From JBEKLJ01 sp050010255 (GTDB taxonomy: Bacteria > Acidobacteriota > Terriglobia > Bryobacterales > Bryobacteraceae), in contig JBEKLJ010000097.1 of the NCBI GenBank assembly GCA_050010255.1, positions 1 to 12,714 of the forward strand: 12,714 nucleotides of DNA. Reading direction: 5' to 3'. Below the pieces are notes generated by a model. The model did no database searches and was not told where the DNA came from. It worked only from the letters and a program-made list of their open reading frames with translations. This document shows positions 1-7,374 of the stretch, in pieces; the first letter of the stretch is position 1; every line of letters starts with the position of its first letter. Position numbers and translations under genes: made by a program.

Positions 1-1112
1 CGCGCGGCGTTGCGCGGCTCGAGCGAGGCGGCGGCTTTGAGCCAGTTAAGCGCCCTGGAGGGATCGGTCTCGATCCCGGCCAGCAGCACGTACGGCTCGG
101 ACCAGTTGGGGTTCAGCTCGGCGGCCTTCTGGAGCGCGGCGGCGGCTTTCACCTTGTCGGGGTTCAGCCGCGCATACTCGAGCCAGGCCGGCCCGCTCGT
201 GCTCCCGGCCTCGGTGGCGGCGGCCAGCTCCGCGCGCGCCTCCTCCTCCCGCCCGGCCCGCAGCGCCAGCAACCCCAGCCCTTCGTGCGCCACGGCGGGA
301 GATGCAGCCAGCAGCGCCCGGTAGGCCGGGGCCGGATCCGCGCCGGCCCTCAGCCGGAGGTCGGCCAGCCGAGCCGCCGCCAGCGGCGGCTCGGCGATCT
401 GGGGCGTGTAGTCGCGGTTGGGGTTGAGCGGCTTGCCCGATACAATCACCGTGGGGAAGTTGCCCGCGGCAAGCCAGGCCGCCGCCTGCTGATCGATCTC
501 GGCGGGGGACTTTCCGAATGCGTTGCGGAAGGAGGGTTCAGGGTCCGAGCCCGCCTGGAGGTTGAAGAGCAACACCCGGAGCCGGCCCGAGTACTCGGGA
601 CTGGTCACCAGCAGGTGGATGCGCGCCCAATCCAGGTTGCGCCGCGCGGCCGGGGGCGGCTGGCCGAGCGTGATCCTGGTCGCGCTCACCTGGGCCGTCG
701 AGTAGAAGTCTGCGAGACCGCCCTCGATTCCGGGCGGCATGCGCCCGGCGCCGGATTCGATTAGGATGCGGACGACCTCGCGGAGGAACTCGGGCGGGTA
801 CGGAGCGCCCGCGGCGAGCGCCGCCATGTAGACATCGCGCGCCAGCGCGGGGGTGGAGGCCGCGGCGAACGGCGCGAGCTGCTGCGGGGACTTGAAAACG
901 AGGACGCGCAGCGGCCAGGTTGTCTGCAAGTCAGGCTTGCCCAGTGCGGCGCCGAGCAGCCAGCGGAGCTGGTCGAGTTCGGCGAGCACCTCGCGCCCGC
1001 TGCGATCGCCCGCATTGGTGAGCACTTCAAACGGCTCCTGGCGCAACTCAAGCCACCGCTCCTCCGCAAGGAGGGCGAGCGGCAGCGAGAGCAGGACCAC
1101 CCAGCGGCGCAT
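1..1112 (-). CDS. Exported TPR protein with a degenerate peptidase-MA-like region (partial, C-terminus off left edge)
   Basis: An open frame runs from an ATG at 1112-1110 down to base 1 without a stop (370 full codons), so the C-terminus lies outside the window. Residues 1-16 form a signal peptide: Arg-Arg, a hydrophobic core, then LLA before EE. Residues 17-140 have the layout of DUF1570/Peptidase_MA_2-like proteins: a WLELR-x-x-PFEVLTN strand, an LDQLRWLLG helix, an LRVLVFKS strand, then a helix followed by PPGIEGGLADFY. Where active gluzincins carry HExxH, this protein has REVVR (residues 111-115). The Glu of the EGLA-type motif is kept (E130), so zinc binding and proteolysis are unlikely. 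From about residue 245 the chain becomes Ala/Leu-rich helical pairs resembling TPRs, for example LQKAAELNPNWSEPYVLLAG. It is transcribed divergently from phoH. The frame is well supported; the function is unknown. Confidence 0.82.
   Translation of the reverse strand, partial: MRRWVVLLSLPLALLAEERWLELRQEPFEVLTNAGDRSGREVLAELDQLRWLLGAALGKPDLQTTWPLRVLVFKSPQQLAPFAAASTPALARDVYMAALAAGAPYPPEFLREVVRILIESGAGRMPPGIEGGLADFYSTAQVSATRITLGQPPPAARRNLDWARIHLLVTSPEYSGRLRVLLFNLQAGSDPEPSFRNAFGKSPAEIDQQAAAWLAAGNFPTVIVSGKPLNPNRDYTPQIAEPPLAAARLADLRLRAGADPAPAYRALLAASPAVAHEGLGLLALRAGREEEARAELAAATEAGSTSGPAWLEYARLNPDKVKAAAALQKAAELNPNWSEPYVLLAGIETDPSRALNWLKAAASLEPRNAA
368..395. repeat. Perfect 13-bp inverted repeat with a 2-nt loop, inside a coding region
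   Basis: GCCGAGCCGCCGC at 368-380 is followed by CA and then by its exact reverse complement at 383-395. It lies within the minus-strand exported TPR gene, where it encodes a stretch reading AEPPLAAARLAD at the end of the peptidase-like region. There is no T-run on either side, so it is not a standard intrinsic terminator. It could form a strong hairpin in mRNA or be a by-product of GC-rich Ala/Pro codons. The arms are certain; any role is not. Confidence 0.7.
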
Positions 1113-1121
1113 TCGAGATCC

Positions 1122-1127
1122 ATAATA
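1122..1127 (-). promoter_or_regulatory. Candidate -10 hexamer for the divergent minus-strand gene
   Basis: Read on the minus strand, TATTAT lies 9 bases before the ATG at 1112, in otherwise very GC-rich DNA. No clear -35 hexamer sits 16-18 bases upstream and no Shine-Dalgarno sequence lies between it and the ATG. If it is used, the mRNA would be leaderless or nearly so. This is a motif match only. Confidence 0.3.
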
Positions 1128-1215
1128 GCGCCGCCGGGCGAGGTGCCCCTGGCAGAGGCCACAGCCTATTGGAACCAAACGGCTTAAGTCGCTGCGGCGG
1201 GAGGCTGCCGCGTTG

Positions 1216-1221
1216 TATAAT
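1216..1221 (+). promoter_or_regulatory. Consensus -10 (TATAAT), probable promoter of the phoH operon
   Basis: A perfect TATAAT lies in the divergent gap, preceded by GTTG. The stretch 16-18 bases upstream is GC-rich and has no recognisable -35. A transcript from here would start near 1228 and carry a leader of about 135 nt before the phoH ATG at 1363. The divergent gap is where the operon promoter is expected, and this is the best -10 match in it. Confidence 0.42.
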
Positions 1222-1320
1222 CACAGCAGATGGTCAATCCGCGTCCCCGATCGCGGGATCGCCGAGACGAGCGAATCGCACTCTTTGTAGCGCCCCCTCT
1301 TCGGTCCTCACCGATTTCGC

Positions 1321-1349
1321 TTGACGCGAATTCAGCATGGAGGTAAAAG
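1321..1349 (+). promoter_or_regulatory. Alternative phoH promoter (TTGACG - 17 bp - TAAAAG)
   Basis: TTGACG at 1321-1326 matches the -35 consensus in five of six bases. The optimal 17-bp spacer leads to TAAAAG at 1344-1349, which matches the -10 consensus in four of six. Transcription would begin about 1356, so the phoH ATG at 1363 would have almost no leader, and the GGAGG at 1339-1343 would not be in the transcript. It competes with the TATAAT at 1216. The -10 is weak, so confidence is low. Confidence 0.25.
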
Positions 1350-1362
1350 ACTTCCTAAAGTG

Positions 1363-1363
<1 letters not shown>
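1337..1363 (+). CDS. Possible 8-codon leader ORF whose stop overlaps the phoH start
   Basis: An ATG at 1337 opens a short frame reading MEVKDFLK and ends at TGA 1361-1363. The last base of that stop is the first base of the phoH ATG (TGATG). Such an overlap permits translational coupling by re-initiation. The GGAGG at 1339-1343 lies inside this mini-ORF, 19 bases before the phoH ATG, which is far for direct use. The mini-ORF has no good Shine-Dalgarno of its own. It may be chance; it would exist only if transcription starts upstream of 1337. Confidence 0.22.
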
Positions 1364-2400
<1,037 letters not shown>

Positions 2401-2410
2401 GCGCGCTCCG

Positions 2411-2857
2411 ATGGCGACGTTTCTCAGCACGGTCATCTTTCGCCCGGCGGCCGGCAGGCTCCCGCGCGCCGGCCTCAGGCAACTCGCCGCCCAGGTCGAG
2501 CGCACCGTCGCCGCAGGGCGCCATTTCACCGTGCTCATCACCACCGACGCCGAGCTGCGGCGGCTGAACCGGCAGTTCCTCGGCCGCGATTACCCCACCG
2601 ACGTGCTTTCGTTCCCCGATCCGGCGCCGGACGGGTTCCTCGGCGAGATCGCGATTTCGGCGGAGCGGGCGGCCGAGCAGGCGCGCGAGCGCGGCCACAC
2701 CCGCAAGGACGAGCTCGGCATCCTCCTGCTGCACGGCGTGCTACACCTGGTGGGGATGGATCACGAGCGGGACCGCGGCGCCATGGCGCGCGCCGAGCGG
2801 CGCTACCGAAAGCGGCTGGGGCTGCCGGCGGGCCTGATCGAGCGGGGGCGGCGGTGA
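2411..2857 (+). CDS. ybeY: Endoribonuclease YbeY (rRNA maturation factor)
   Basis: A 148-residue UPF0054 protein. YbeY is a zinc-dependent endoribonuclease acting in 16S rRNA 3'-end maturation and late-stage 70S ribosome quality control in the cytosol. The zinc motif HGVLHLVGMDH (residues 108-118) has its three histidines at 108, 112 and 118. The family blocks PTDVLSFP (62-69) and GEIAIS (78-83) are also present. The position aligned with the conserved Arg59 of the E. coli enzyme (YRGKD) appears to be Leu57 here (FLGRD). The ATG at 2411 gives the usual N-terminus (a beta strand right after Met). An in-frame ATG at 2366 would add 15 residues and overlap phoH. Neither has a good Shine-Dalgarno, so coupling to phoH translation is likely. 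The stop overlaps the next start (GTGA). Identity is firm. Confidence 0.94.
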   Translation: MATFLSTVIFRPAAGRLPRAGLRQLAAQVERTVAAGRHFTVLITTDAELRRLNRQFLGRDYPTDVLSFPDPAPDGFLGEIAISAERAAEQARERGHTRKDELGILLLHGVLHLVGMDHERDRGAMARAERRYRKRLGLPAGLIERGRR

Positions 2858-4119
2858 CGGCGTGGGCGTTGCTGGCGGCCGCGCTGCTGGGCGGCGCGCT
2901 GGTCGTGGTCACCTTCGTGCAGTTGCTGTACCTGGAAGCGCTGCGCCTGCGGCCGCGCGAGCGGCCCGCCCTGGAGTACTTCAAGTCCAGCCTCCAGGAC
3001 CGCATCGGCGTCGACACCGAGCACGGCGTGCTCACCTTCTCGCTGATCAAGCACACGCTGCTGGTGCTGCTGGGCCTGGCGCTGCCCCTGCTGGCGTTGC
3101 GCTTTACCCCGCCGGGCTCGCTGCAGCCGCCGCTCGAAGCCTGCGCGCTCGCCTTGGCGACCATGCTGGTGGCCACCTACGTGGTGCCCCACACCCTCTA
3201 CCGCCGCTCGAGCGGGCGCTGGCTCGGCGCCATCGGCCCGCTCCTGCGCGGCCTGGCGCTGGCGATGCGGCCGCTGGTGGCCATCTTCGCGTTCTTCCAG
3301 TCGCTGAGCGAGCTCAACCAAGCGCCGCAACCCGGCGAGGAGGCGCCGACGCCGGCTGAGAACGTCGATGCCTTGATCTCGGCCGGGACCGAGGAAGGCC
3401 TGATCGAGGAGAGCGACCGCGAGCTGATCCAGTCCGTGGTCGAGTTCGGCGACAAGACGGTGCGGGAGGTGATGACGCCGCGGCCGAACATCGTGGCCAT
3501 CGAGGCGGACGCCTCGCTGGAGGACCTCCGCCAGCTCGTCATCAACGAGCAGTACTCGCGCATCCCGGTTTACGAAGGCTCCATCGACAGCGTCATCGGC
3601 TTCGTCCACGTGCGCGACATGTTCGAGCTGGACGAGGACGAGCGCCAGGCCCGCAAGATCCGCGAGCTGGTGCGAACCATCCGCTTCGTGCCCGAGACCA
3701 AGCGCGTGAGCGACCTGGTCAAGGAGATGCAGCAGGACCGCGCCCACATGTCCATCGCCGTGGACGAGTACGGCAACACGGCCGGACTGGTCACGCTCGA
3801 GGACCTGATGGAGGAAGTTTTCGGAGAGATCCGCGATGAGCACGAACCCACGCTGGACCTCACCGAGGAACCCGGCGGAAGGTACGTGATGTCGGGCAAC
3901 TTCGGCCTGGATCGGCTCGAGGAGCTGCTCGATTTCCACGCGGCCGAGGAACCCGAATCCACTACCGTCGGCGGGCTGCTCATGGAGTGGCTCGGGCGGG
4001 TGCCCCAGCCGGGCGAAACCGTCGAGCGGCAGGGGATTCGGATCGAAGTTCTGGCCAGCAACGACCTCCGCGTCGAGCAGGTGCGGGTCTCGAAAGCCGA
4101 GCGCACCGGCCATGCCTGA
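2854..4119 (+). CDS. CorC/HlyC-type membrane protein: CNNM-like N-terminus, CBS pair, transporter-associated C-domain
   Basis: A 421-residue inner-membrane protein of the hemolysin C/CorC family (YbeX-like by context). Hydrophobic segments lie at about 4-26, 63-83, 95-115 and 129-150 in the position of the CNNM/DUF21 domain. A CBS pair follows: CBS1 about 205-260, opening with REVMTPR, and CBS2 about 272-328, containing DEYGNTAGLVTLEDLMEE. The CorC_HlyC C-terminal domain spans about 340-415. The cytosolic half is canonical. The membrane half is divergent: the family E-x-x-P-K motif reads YVVPH (109-113), so a key Mg2+-site acidic residue seems absent. The start is GTG, overlapping the ybeY stop by 4 bases; the end overlaps era by 8 bases. 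Known relatives are implicated in Mg2+/Co2+ efflux or resistance and, for YbeX, in ribosome metabolism. Architecture is firm; transport activity is doubtful. Confidence 0.9.
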   Translation: MTAWALLAAALLGGALVVVTFVQLLYLEALRLRPRERPALEYFKSSLQDRIGVDTEHGVLTFSLIKHTLLVLLGLALPLLALRFTPPGSLQPPLEACALALATMLVATYVVPHTLYRRSSGRWLGAIGPLLRGLALAMRPLVAIFAFFQSLSELNQAPQPGEEAPTPAENVDALISAGTEEGLIEESDRELIQSVVEFGDKTVREVMTPRPNIVAIEADASLEDLRQLVINEQYSRIPVYEGSIDSVIGFVHVRDMFELDEDERQARKIRELVRTIRFVPETKRVSDLVKEMQQDRAHMSIAVDEYGNTAGLVTLEDLMEEVFGEIRDEHEPTLDLTEEPGGRYVMSGNFGLDRLEELLDFHAAEEPESTTVGGLLMEWLGRVPQPGETVERQGIRIEVLASNDLRVEQVRVSKAERTGHA

Positions 4120-5053
4120 AACCGAACAGCCGGAGACAGCCGCGGAACCCGCTCACAGGCACGTCTCCGGCTTCGTGTCGATCCTGGGACGTCCCAACGC
4201 GGGCAAGTCCACGCTACTGAACGCGCTGGTGGGGACCAAGCTGGCCATCGTCGCCGGCAAGCCGCAGACCACGCGCACGCTCATTCAGGGTGTGTTCACG
4301 CGCCCAGGCGCGCAGATCGTCCTGCTGGATACGCCCGGCATCCACAAGCCCGACACGCTGTTCAACCGGCGGATGATGCAAACTATCCGCGAGGCGCTGG
4401 AGCAGCGCGACGTGCTGCTTTACATGGCGGATTCGACTTTGCCGTTCGGCCCGGCGGACGAGGAGGCGCTGGAGCTGCTCGGCTGGCCGTCCACGCCCAC
4501 GCTGCTGGTGCTCAACAAGATCGACCGGCTCGGCCACAAGTCCCGCCTGCTGCCCTTGATCGAGCAGTACCGGGCCGTTCGCGAATTCGCCGAGTACCTC
4601 CCGCTTTCCGCGCTCAAGGGCGAGGGCCTGGAGGAGCTGCGCGAGGCGATCGTCGCGCGTCTGCCCGAGGGCCCCGCCTACTTCCCGCCGGACCACGTCA
4701 CCGACCAGCCGGAGCGGTTCCTGGCCGCGGAGCTCATTCGCGAGAAGATCCTGGCGGTGACGCACCAGGAGGTGCCGCACGCCGTCGCCGTGCTGGTGGA
4801 GGAGTGGAAGGAGACGCCCAGGCTGACGCGCATCTCGGCGACCATCTACGTGGAGCGCCAGGGGCAGAAGGCCATCCTGATTGGAGCGGGGGGCGCGACG
4901 CTCAAGCAGATCGGCACGCTCGCGCGCCTCGAGATCGAGCGGCTGTCGGGCCGCCACGTCTTCCTGGAGCTGTACGTGAAGGTGCGCCCGAGGTGGCGGG
5001 AGAGTCCGCAGTTTCTCGACCAGCTCGACTGGCGCTCCATGACCCGCCAGTAG
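4112..5053 (+). CDS. era: GTPase Era (16S rRNA-binding, 30S assembly)
   Basis: A 313-residue Era GTPase, which binds the 3' end of 16S rRNA and acts in small-subunit maturation at the cytosolic face of the membrane. GTPase motifs: G1 GRPNAGKST (26-34), the G2 region with QTTR (52-55), G3 DTPG (73-76), G4 NKID (135-138) and G5 SAL (166-168). The C-terminal KH domain spans about 210-300. Its GxxG loop reads GAGG, lacking the basic residue often seen there, followed by the usual L-K-x-I-G. A 17-residue N-terminal extension precedes the first beta strand. The start codon lies within the end of the corC-type gene, with no clear Shine-Dalgarno, which suggests coupling. Being next to ybeY makes sense, as both work on 16S rRNA 3' maturation. 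Identity is firm. Confidence 0.97.
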   Translation: MPETEQPETAAEPAHRHVSGFVSILGRPNAGKSTLLNALVGTKLAIVAGKPQTTRTLIQGVFTRPGAQIVLLDTPGIHKPDTLFNRRMMQTIREALEQRDVLLYMADSTLPFGPADEEALELLGWPSTPTLLVLNKIDRLGHKSRLLPLIEQYRAVREFAEYLPLSALKGEGLEELREAIVARLPEGPAYFPPDHVTDQPERFLAAELIREKILAVTHQEVPHAVAVLVEEWKETPRLTRISATIYVERQGQKAILIGAGGATLKQIGTLARLEIERLSGRHVFLELYVKVRPRWRESPQFLDQLDWRSMTRQ

Positions 5054-5074
5054 GGCCGTGAGCGGGCCGCCGCG

Positions 5075-5080
5075 GGAAGG
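5075..5080 (+). promoter_or_regulatory. Ribosome binding site of the BON-domain gene
   Basis: GGAAGG ends 6 bases before the ATG at 5087, good spacing for initiation. It favours that ATG over the in-frame ATG at 5099. Confidence 0.5.
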
Positions 5081-5086
5081 CATAGA

Positions 5087-5410
5087 ATGGATTCGTCTAT
5101 GCGCGTGTTCTCACTGTTCGTGCTCGTGGCGTTTCTGATTGGGGCCGTGGCCCCGGCCTTCGCGGACCAGAAGCGTTCTGACGACCAGATCTACGACCAG
5201 GTGCGCCAGCGGCTCGCCGCCGACCGCGACGTCAGGGGCGGCGGCATCGCGGTGGACGTCCACGACGGCGTTGTGACACTGCGCGGCAAGGTGCACGAGG
5301 AGAGGCAGAAGAACAAGGCCGAGCGGGTCGCCAAGAAGGTCAAGGGCGTCAAGCAGGTCATCAACCAGCTCCAGGTGGAGTTGGGCTCCACGGCAAGGCC
5401 GGCCCGGTAG
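5087..5410 (+). CDS. Exported BON-domain protein
   Basis: A 107-residue protein with a signal peptide (hydrophobic core about 7-21, likely cleavage after AFA at 26) followed by a single BON domain at about 33-98. The BON hallmarks are visible: the DQIYDQVRQRLAAD helix, a Val-rich strand VDVHDGVVTLRGKV with the conserved Gly, and the helix-strand ending VKGVKQVINQLQV. BON domains (as in OsmY and the secretin-associated and channel-associated proteins) are thought to bind phospholipids or help hold membrane or envelope structures. It has no lipobox and no second BON domain, so it is probably a soluble periplasmic protein. It lies 33 bases after era and 35 bases before the propeller gene, so it may be co-transcribed with either. 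The domain call is firm; the role is unknown. Confidence 0.9.
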   Translation: MDSSMRVFSLFVLVAFLIGAVAPAFADQKRSDDQIYDQVRQRLAADRDVRGGGIAVDVHDGVVTLRGKVHEERQKNKAERVAKKVKGVKQVINQLQVELGSTARPAR

Positions 5411-5421
5411 AGCGCCCGGGC
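5402..5421. other. Short GC inverted repeat at the end of the BON gene
   Basis: GCCCGG (5402-5407) and CCGGGC (5416-5421) can pair around an 8-base loop that contains the BON stop codon. A perfect palindrome CGCCCGGGCG (5413-5422) overlaps it. No T-tract follows, so it is at best a weak pause or attenuation site between the housekeeping and exported gene blocks. It may also be chance in GC-rich DNA. Confidence 0.25.
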
Positions 5422-5432
5422 GGATTCTGAAA

Positions 5433-5438
5433 TATAGT
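5433..5438 (+). promoter_or_regulatory. Candidate -10 hexamer directly before the propeller gene
   Basis: TATAGT sits in a short AT-rich island in GC-rich DNA. It is 7 bases from the ATG at 5446, so transcription from it would begin at or next to the start codon, giving a leaderless mRNA. No clear -35 is seen. No Shine-Dalgarno precedes this ATG, which fits leaderless initiation. If real, it gives the exported cassette its own promoter. Confidence 0.33.
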
Positions 5439-5445
5439 TGTACAC

Positions 5446-7374
5446 ATGACGGGGTGGGGCGTGGCCGGGATCAAGCGCCGTCTCGCTCTGGCTGCCTGCC
5501 TCGCTGCTCTGGGTGCCGCCACCTGGGGCGGGTATGTTTTGTTCCGGGCCTCGCGCGCCATTGACCGCGCCCGGAGCGACGTCGCCGCCGAGGGCAACAT
5601 CCCCTTCCATACCGCCCGGCTGGCCGCTGCCTCGGGACCGTTCGAGCCGGTGTCCGCGCCAGCCGTCTTCCGCGACGCCGCCGGCTTCCGCGGCAGCCTT
5701 TGGGTCGCGGGGCCCGCCGGCCTCATCGAATTCGACTCGGCCGGGAGCGCGCGCTCGCGCCACCTCGCCGGGCCCGAGATTCCAGCGCCGATCACGGCCA
5801 TCGCCACCGGCGTCGCCCCGGATGGCGCCGAACCCGAGCTTCTCATTGCCACGGCCGGCGAGGGTCTCCTCGCTTTCAACGGGCGTGAGTTTCGCCAGAT
5901 TCGGCCCGACGCGGCGCCTTATCGCGACCTCACCGCCGTTCTCCCGCTCTCGACCGGGCGCATCCTGCTCGGCACGGAGAAGAAGGGCGTGCTGGCTTAC
6001 GACGGGAAGCGGCTCACCGCCTTCCATCCGGCTCTGGCGAATTTGCAGGTGAGCGCTCTGGCCGGGGATGAAGGGAGCCTCTGGGTGGGCACGGTGGATG
6101 CTGGTCTCCTGCACTGGCATGCCGGCGAGGTGGACCGGTTTGGAGAAGCGAACGGCCTGCCCGACGCGCACGTCCTCTCGATCGCCGTGGCCGGCAACCG
6201 CGCTTACGTCGGGACGGCGCTCGGAACCGCCGAATTCGTCGCCGGCAAGTTCAGCCGCGTGCTGGCCGAGGGTTTGTTCGCCCAGTGCTTGCTGGCGCGC
6301 GACGACGCACTTATCATCGGCACGCTGGAGCAGGGGATTGCCCAAGTGCCGCTGGCTCCCGGACGCGCCCGACCGCGGCGCAACCTCGGCGAGCCGCTGC
6401 GCTCGAGCATCCACCGCCTGCTCGCGCTCGACGGCGCGCTCTACGCCCTGGCCGAAGACGGCGTCTATCGCATCGACGAGCGCCGCGGAGCCTGGCAGCG
6501 CGTGGTCGAGCGCAGCGCGGCGCTGCTCGCGGACCGCAACATCTCGGCGCTGGAATTCGATTCCGCCGGCCGCCTCTGGGTCGGCTACTTCGACCGCGGG
6601 CTCGACATCCTGGACCCGGGCCTCGACCGGGCCACGCACTTCGAAAACGACCGCGTGTTCTGCGTCAACCGCATCGTGCACGACCCCGCGCGCGGCCAGA
6701 CGGCGGCCGCCACCGCGAACGGCCTCGTGCTTTTCGACGCCGCCGGCCGCCAGCGCCAGGTGCTGGGCCGCGACCAGGGGCTGATCGCCAACCACGTCAC
6801 CGATGTCGTCTTCCACCCGGGAGGCATGACCGTGGCTACGCCCGCCGGGCTGACCTTCGTGGACGCTTCCGGCGCGCGCAGCCTCTACGCCTTCCACGGC
6901 CTGGTCAACAATCACGTCTACGCGCTCTCCGAAGCCCACGGGCGCCTGCTGGCCGGCACGCTCGGCGGCCTGTCGGTGGTGGAGGGCGACACGGTCCGGG
7001 CCAGCTACACCACCGCCAATTCCGGCCTCAAGCACAACTGGATCACCGCCATCGTCGCGGCCGGAGAAGACTGGTTCGCCGGCACCTATGGCGCGGGCGT
7101 GTTGAGGTTCGACTCCGCCGGCGCCTGGCACACTTTCGCCGATCTCGACCGGCCCTTTGTCGTCAACCCCAATGCGATGCTGGCGACCGCCCAGGCGGTC
7201 TACGCCGGCTCGCTTGGCGACGGCCTCTATGTCTACGACCGTGGTTCCGGCCGCTGGCGCAACATCCGGGCCGGGCTGCCGTCGCAAAACGTAACCGCAT
7301 TCGCCGCCCACGGCGGCTACATTTACGCCGGCACTGACAACGGCCTGGTCCGTTTCCCCGAGAATCTCCGATGA
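5446..7374 (+). CDS. Membrane-anchored protein with 14 propeller (two-component regulator propeller-type) repeats
   Basis: A 642-residue protein with Lys-Arg-Arg at 10-12 and one hydrophobic segment (about 13-33), acting as a membrane anchor or uncleaved signal. The rest is a run of repeats of the LWVGT-x-x-GL-x-x-F type, spaced about 36-47 residues. I count 14, starting near residues 85, 132, 173, 212, 253, 289, 332, 377, 418, 461, 501, 543, 585 and 626. Fourteen blades fit two seven-bladed propellers, the layout of the periplasmic sensor half of Bacteroides-type hybrid histidine kinases. Here the chain ends right after the last blade: no Y_Y_Y domain, second membrane helix or kinase follows. 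The start ATG has no Shine-Dalgarno; a GTG at 5461 after a GGGGTGGGG stretch is an alternative. Its stop overlaps the next start (ATGA). It probably binds a ligand or partner outside the cytoplasm. Fold firm, role unknown. Confidence 0.87.
   Translation: MTGWGVAGIKRRLALAACLAALGAATWGGYVLFRASRAIDRARSDVAAEGNIPFHTARLAAASGPFEPVSAPAVFRDAAGFRGSLWVAGPAGLIEFDSAGSARSRHLAGPEIPAPITAIATGVAPDGAEPELLIATAGEGLLAFNGREFRQIRPDAAPYRDLTAVLPLSTGRILLGTEKKGVLAYDGKRLTAFHPALANLQVSALAGDEGSLWVGTVDAGLLHWHAGEVDRFGEANGLPDAHVLSIAVAGNRAYVGTALGTAEFVAGKFSRVLAEGLFAQCLLARDDALIIGTLEQGIAQVPLAPGRARPRRNLGEPLRSSIHRLLALDGALYALAEDGVYRIDERRGAWQRVVERSAALLADRNISALEFDSAGRLWVGYFDRGLDILDPGLDRATHFENDRVFCVNRIVHDPARGQTAAATANGLVLFDAAGRQRQVLGRDQGLIANHVTDVVFHPGGMTVATPAGLTFVDASGARSLYAFHGLVNNHVYALSEAHGRLLAGTLGGLSVVEGDTVRASYTTANSGLKHNWITAIVAAGEDWFAGTYGAGVLRFDSAGAWHTFADLDRPFVVNPNAMLATAQAVYAGSLGDGLYVYDRGSGRWRNIRAGLPSQNVTAFAAHGGYIYAGTDNGLVRFPENLR

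Noticed and set aside
761..1162. Minus-strand frame with an ATG at 1162 and a Ser/Arg-rich product
   Set aside because: It overlaps the start of the true minus-strand gene in another frame and lacks its signal peptide and domain pattern.
1161..1180. TTGG-AA-CCAA inverted repeat in the divergent gap, considered as an operator
   Set aside because: Arms of four bases are too short to distinguish from chance.
2803..4113. Minus-strand open frame (436 codons) opposite the corC-type gene
   Set aside because: The plus strand encodes recognisable CBS and CorC domains; the antisense product has no family motifs.
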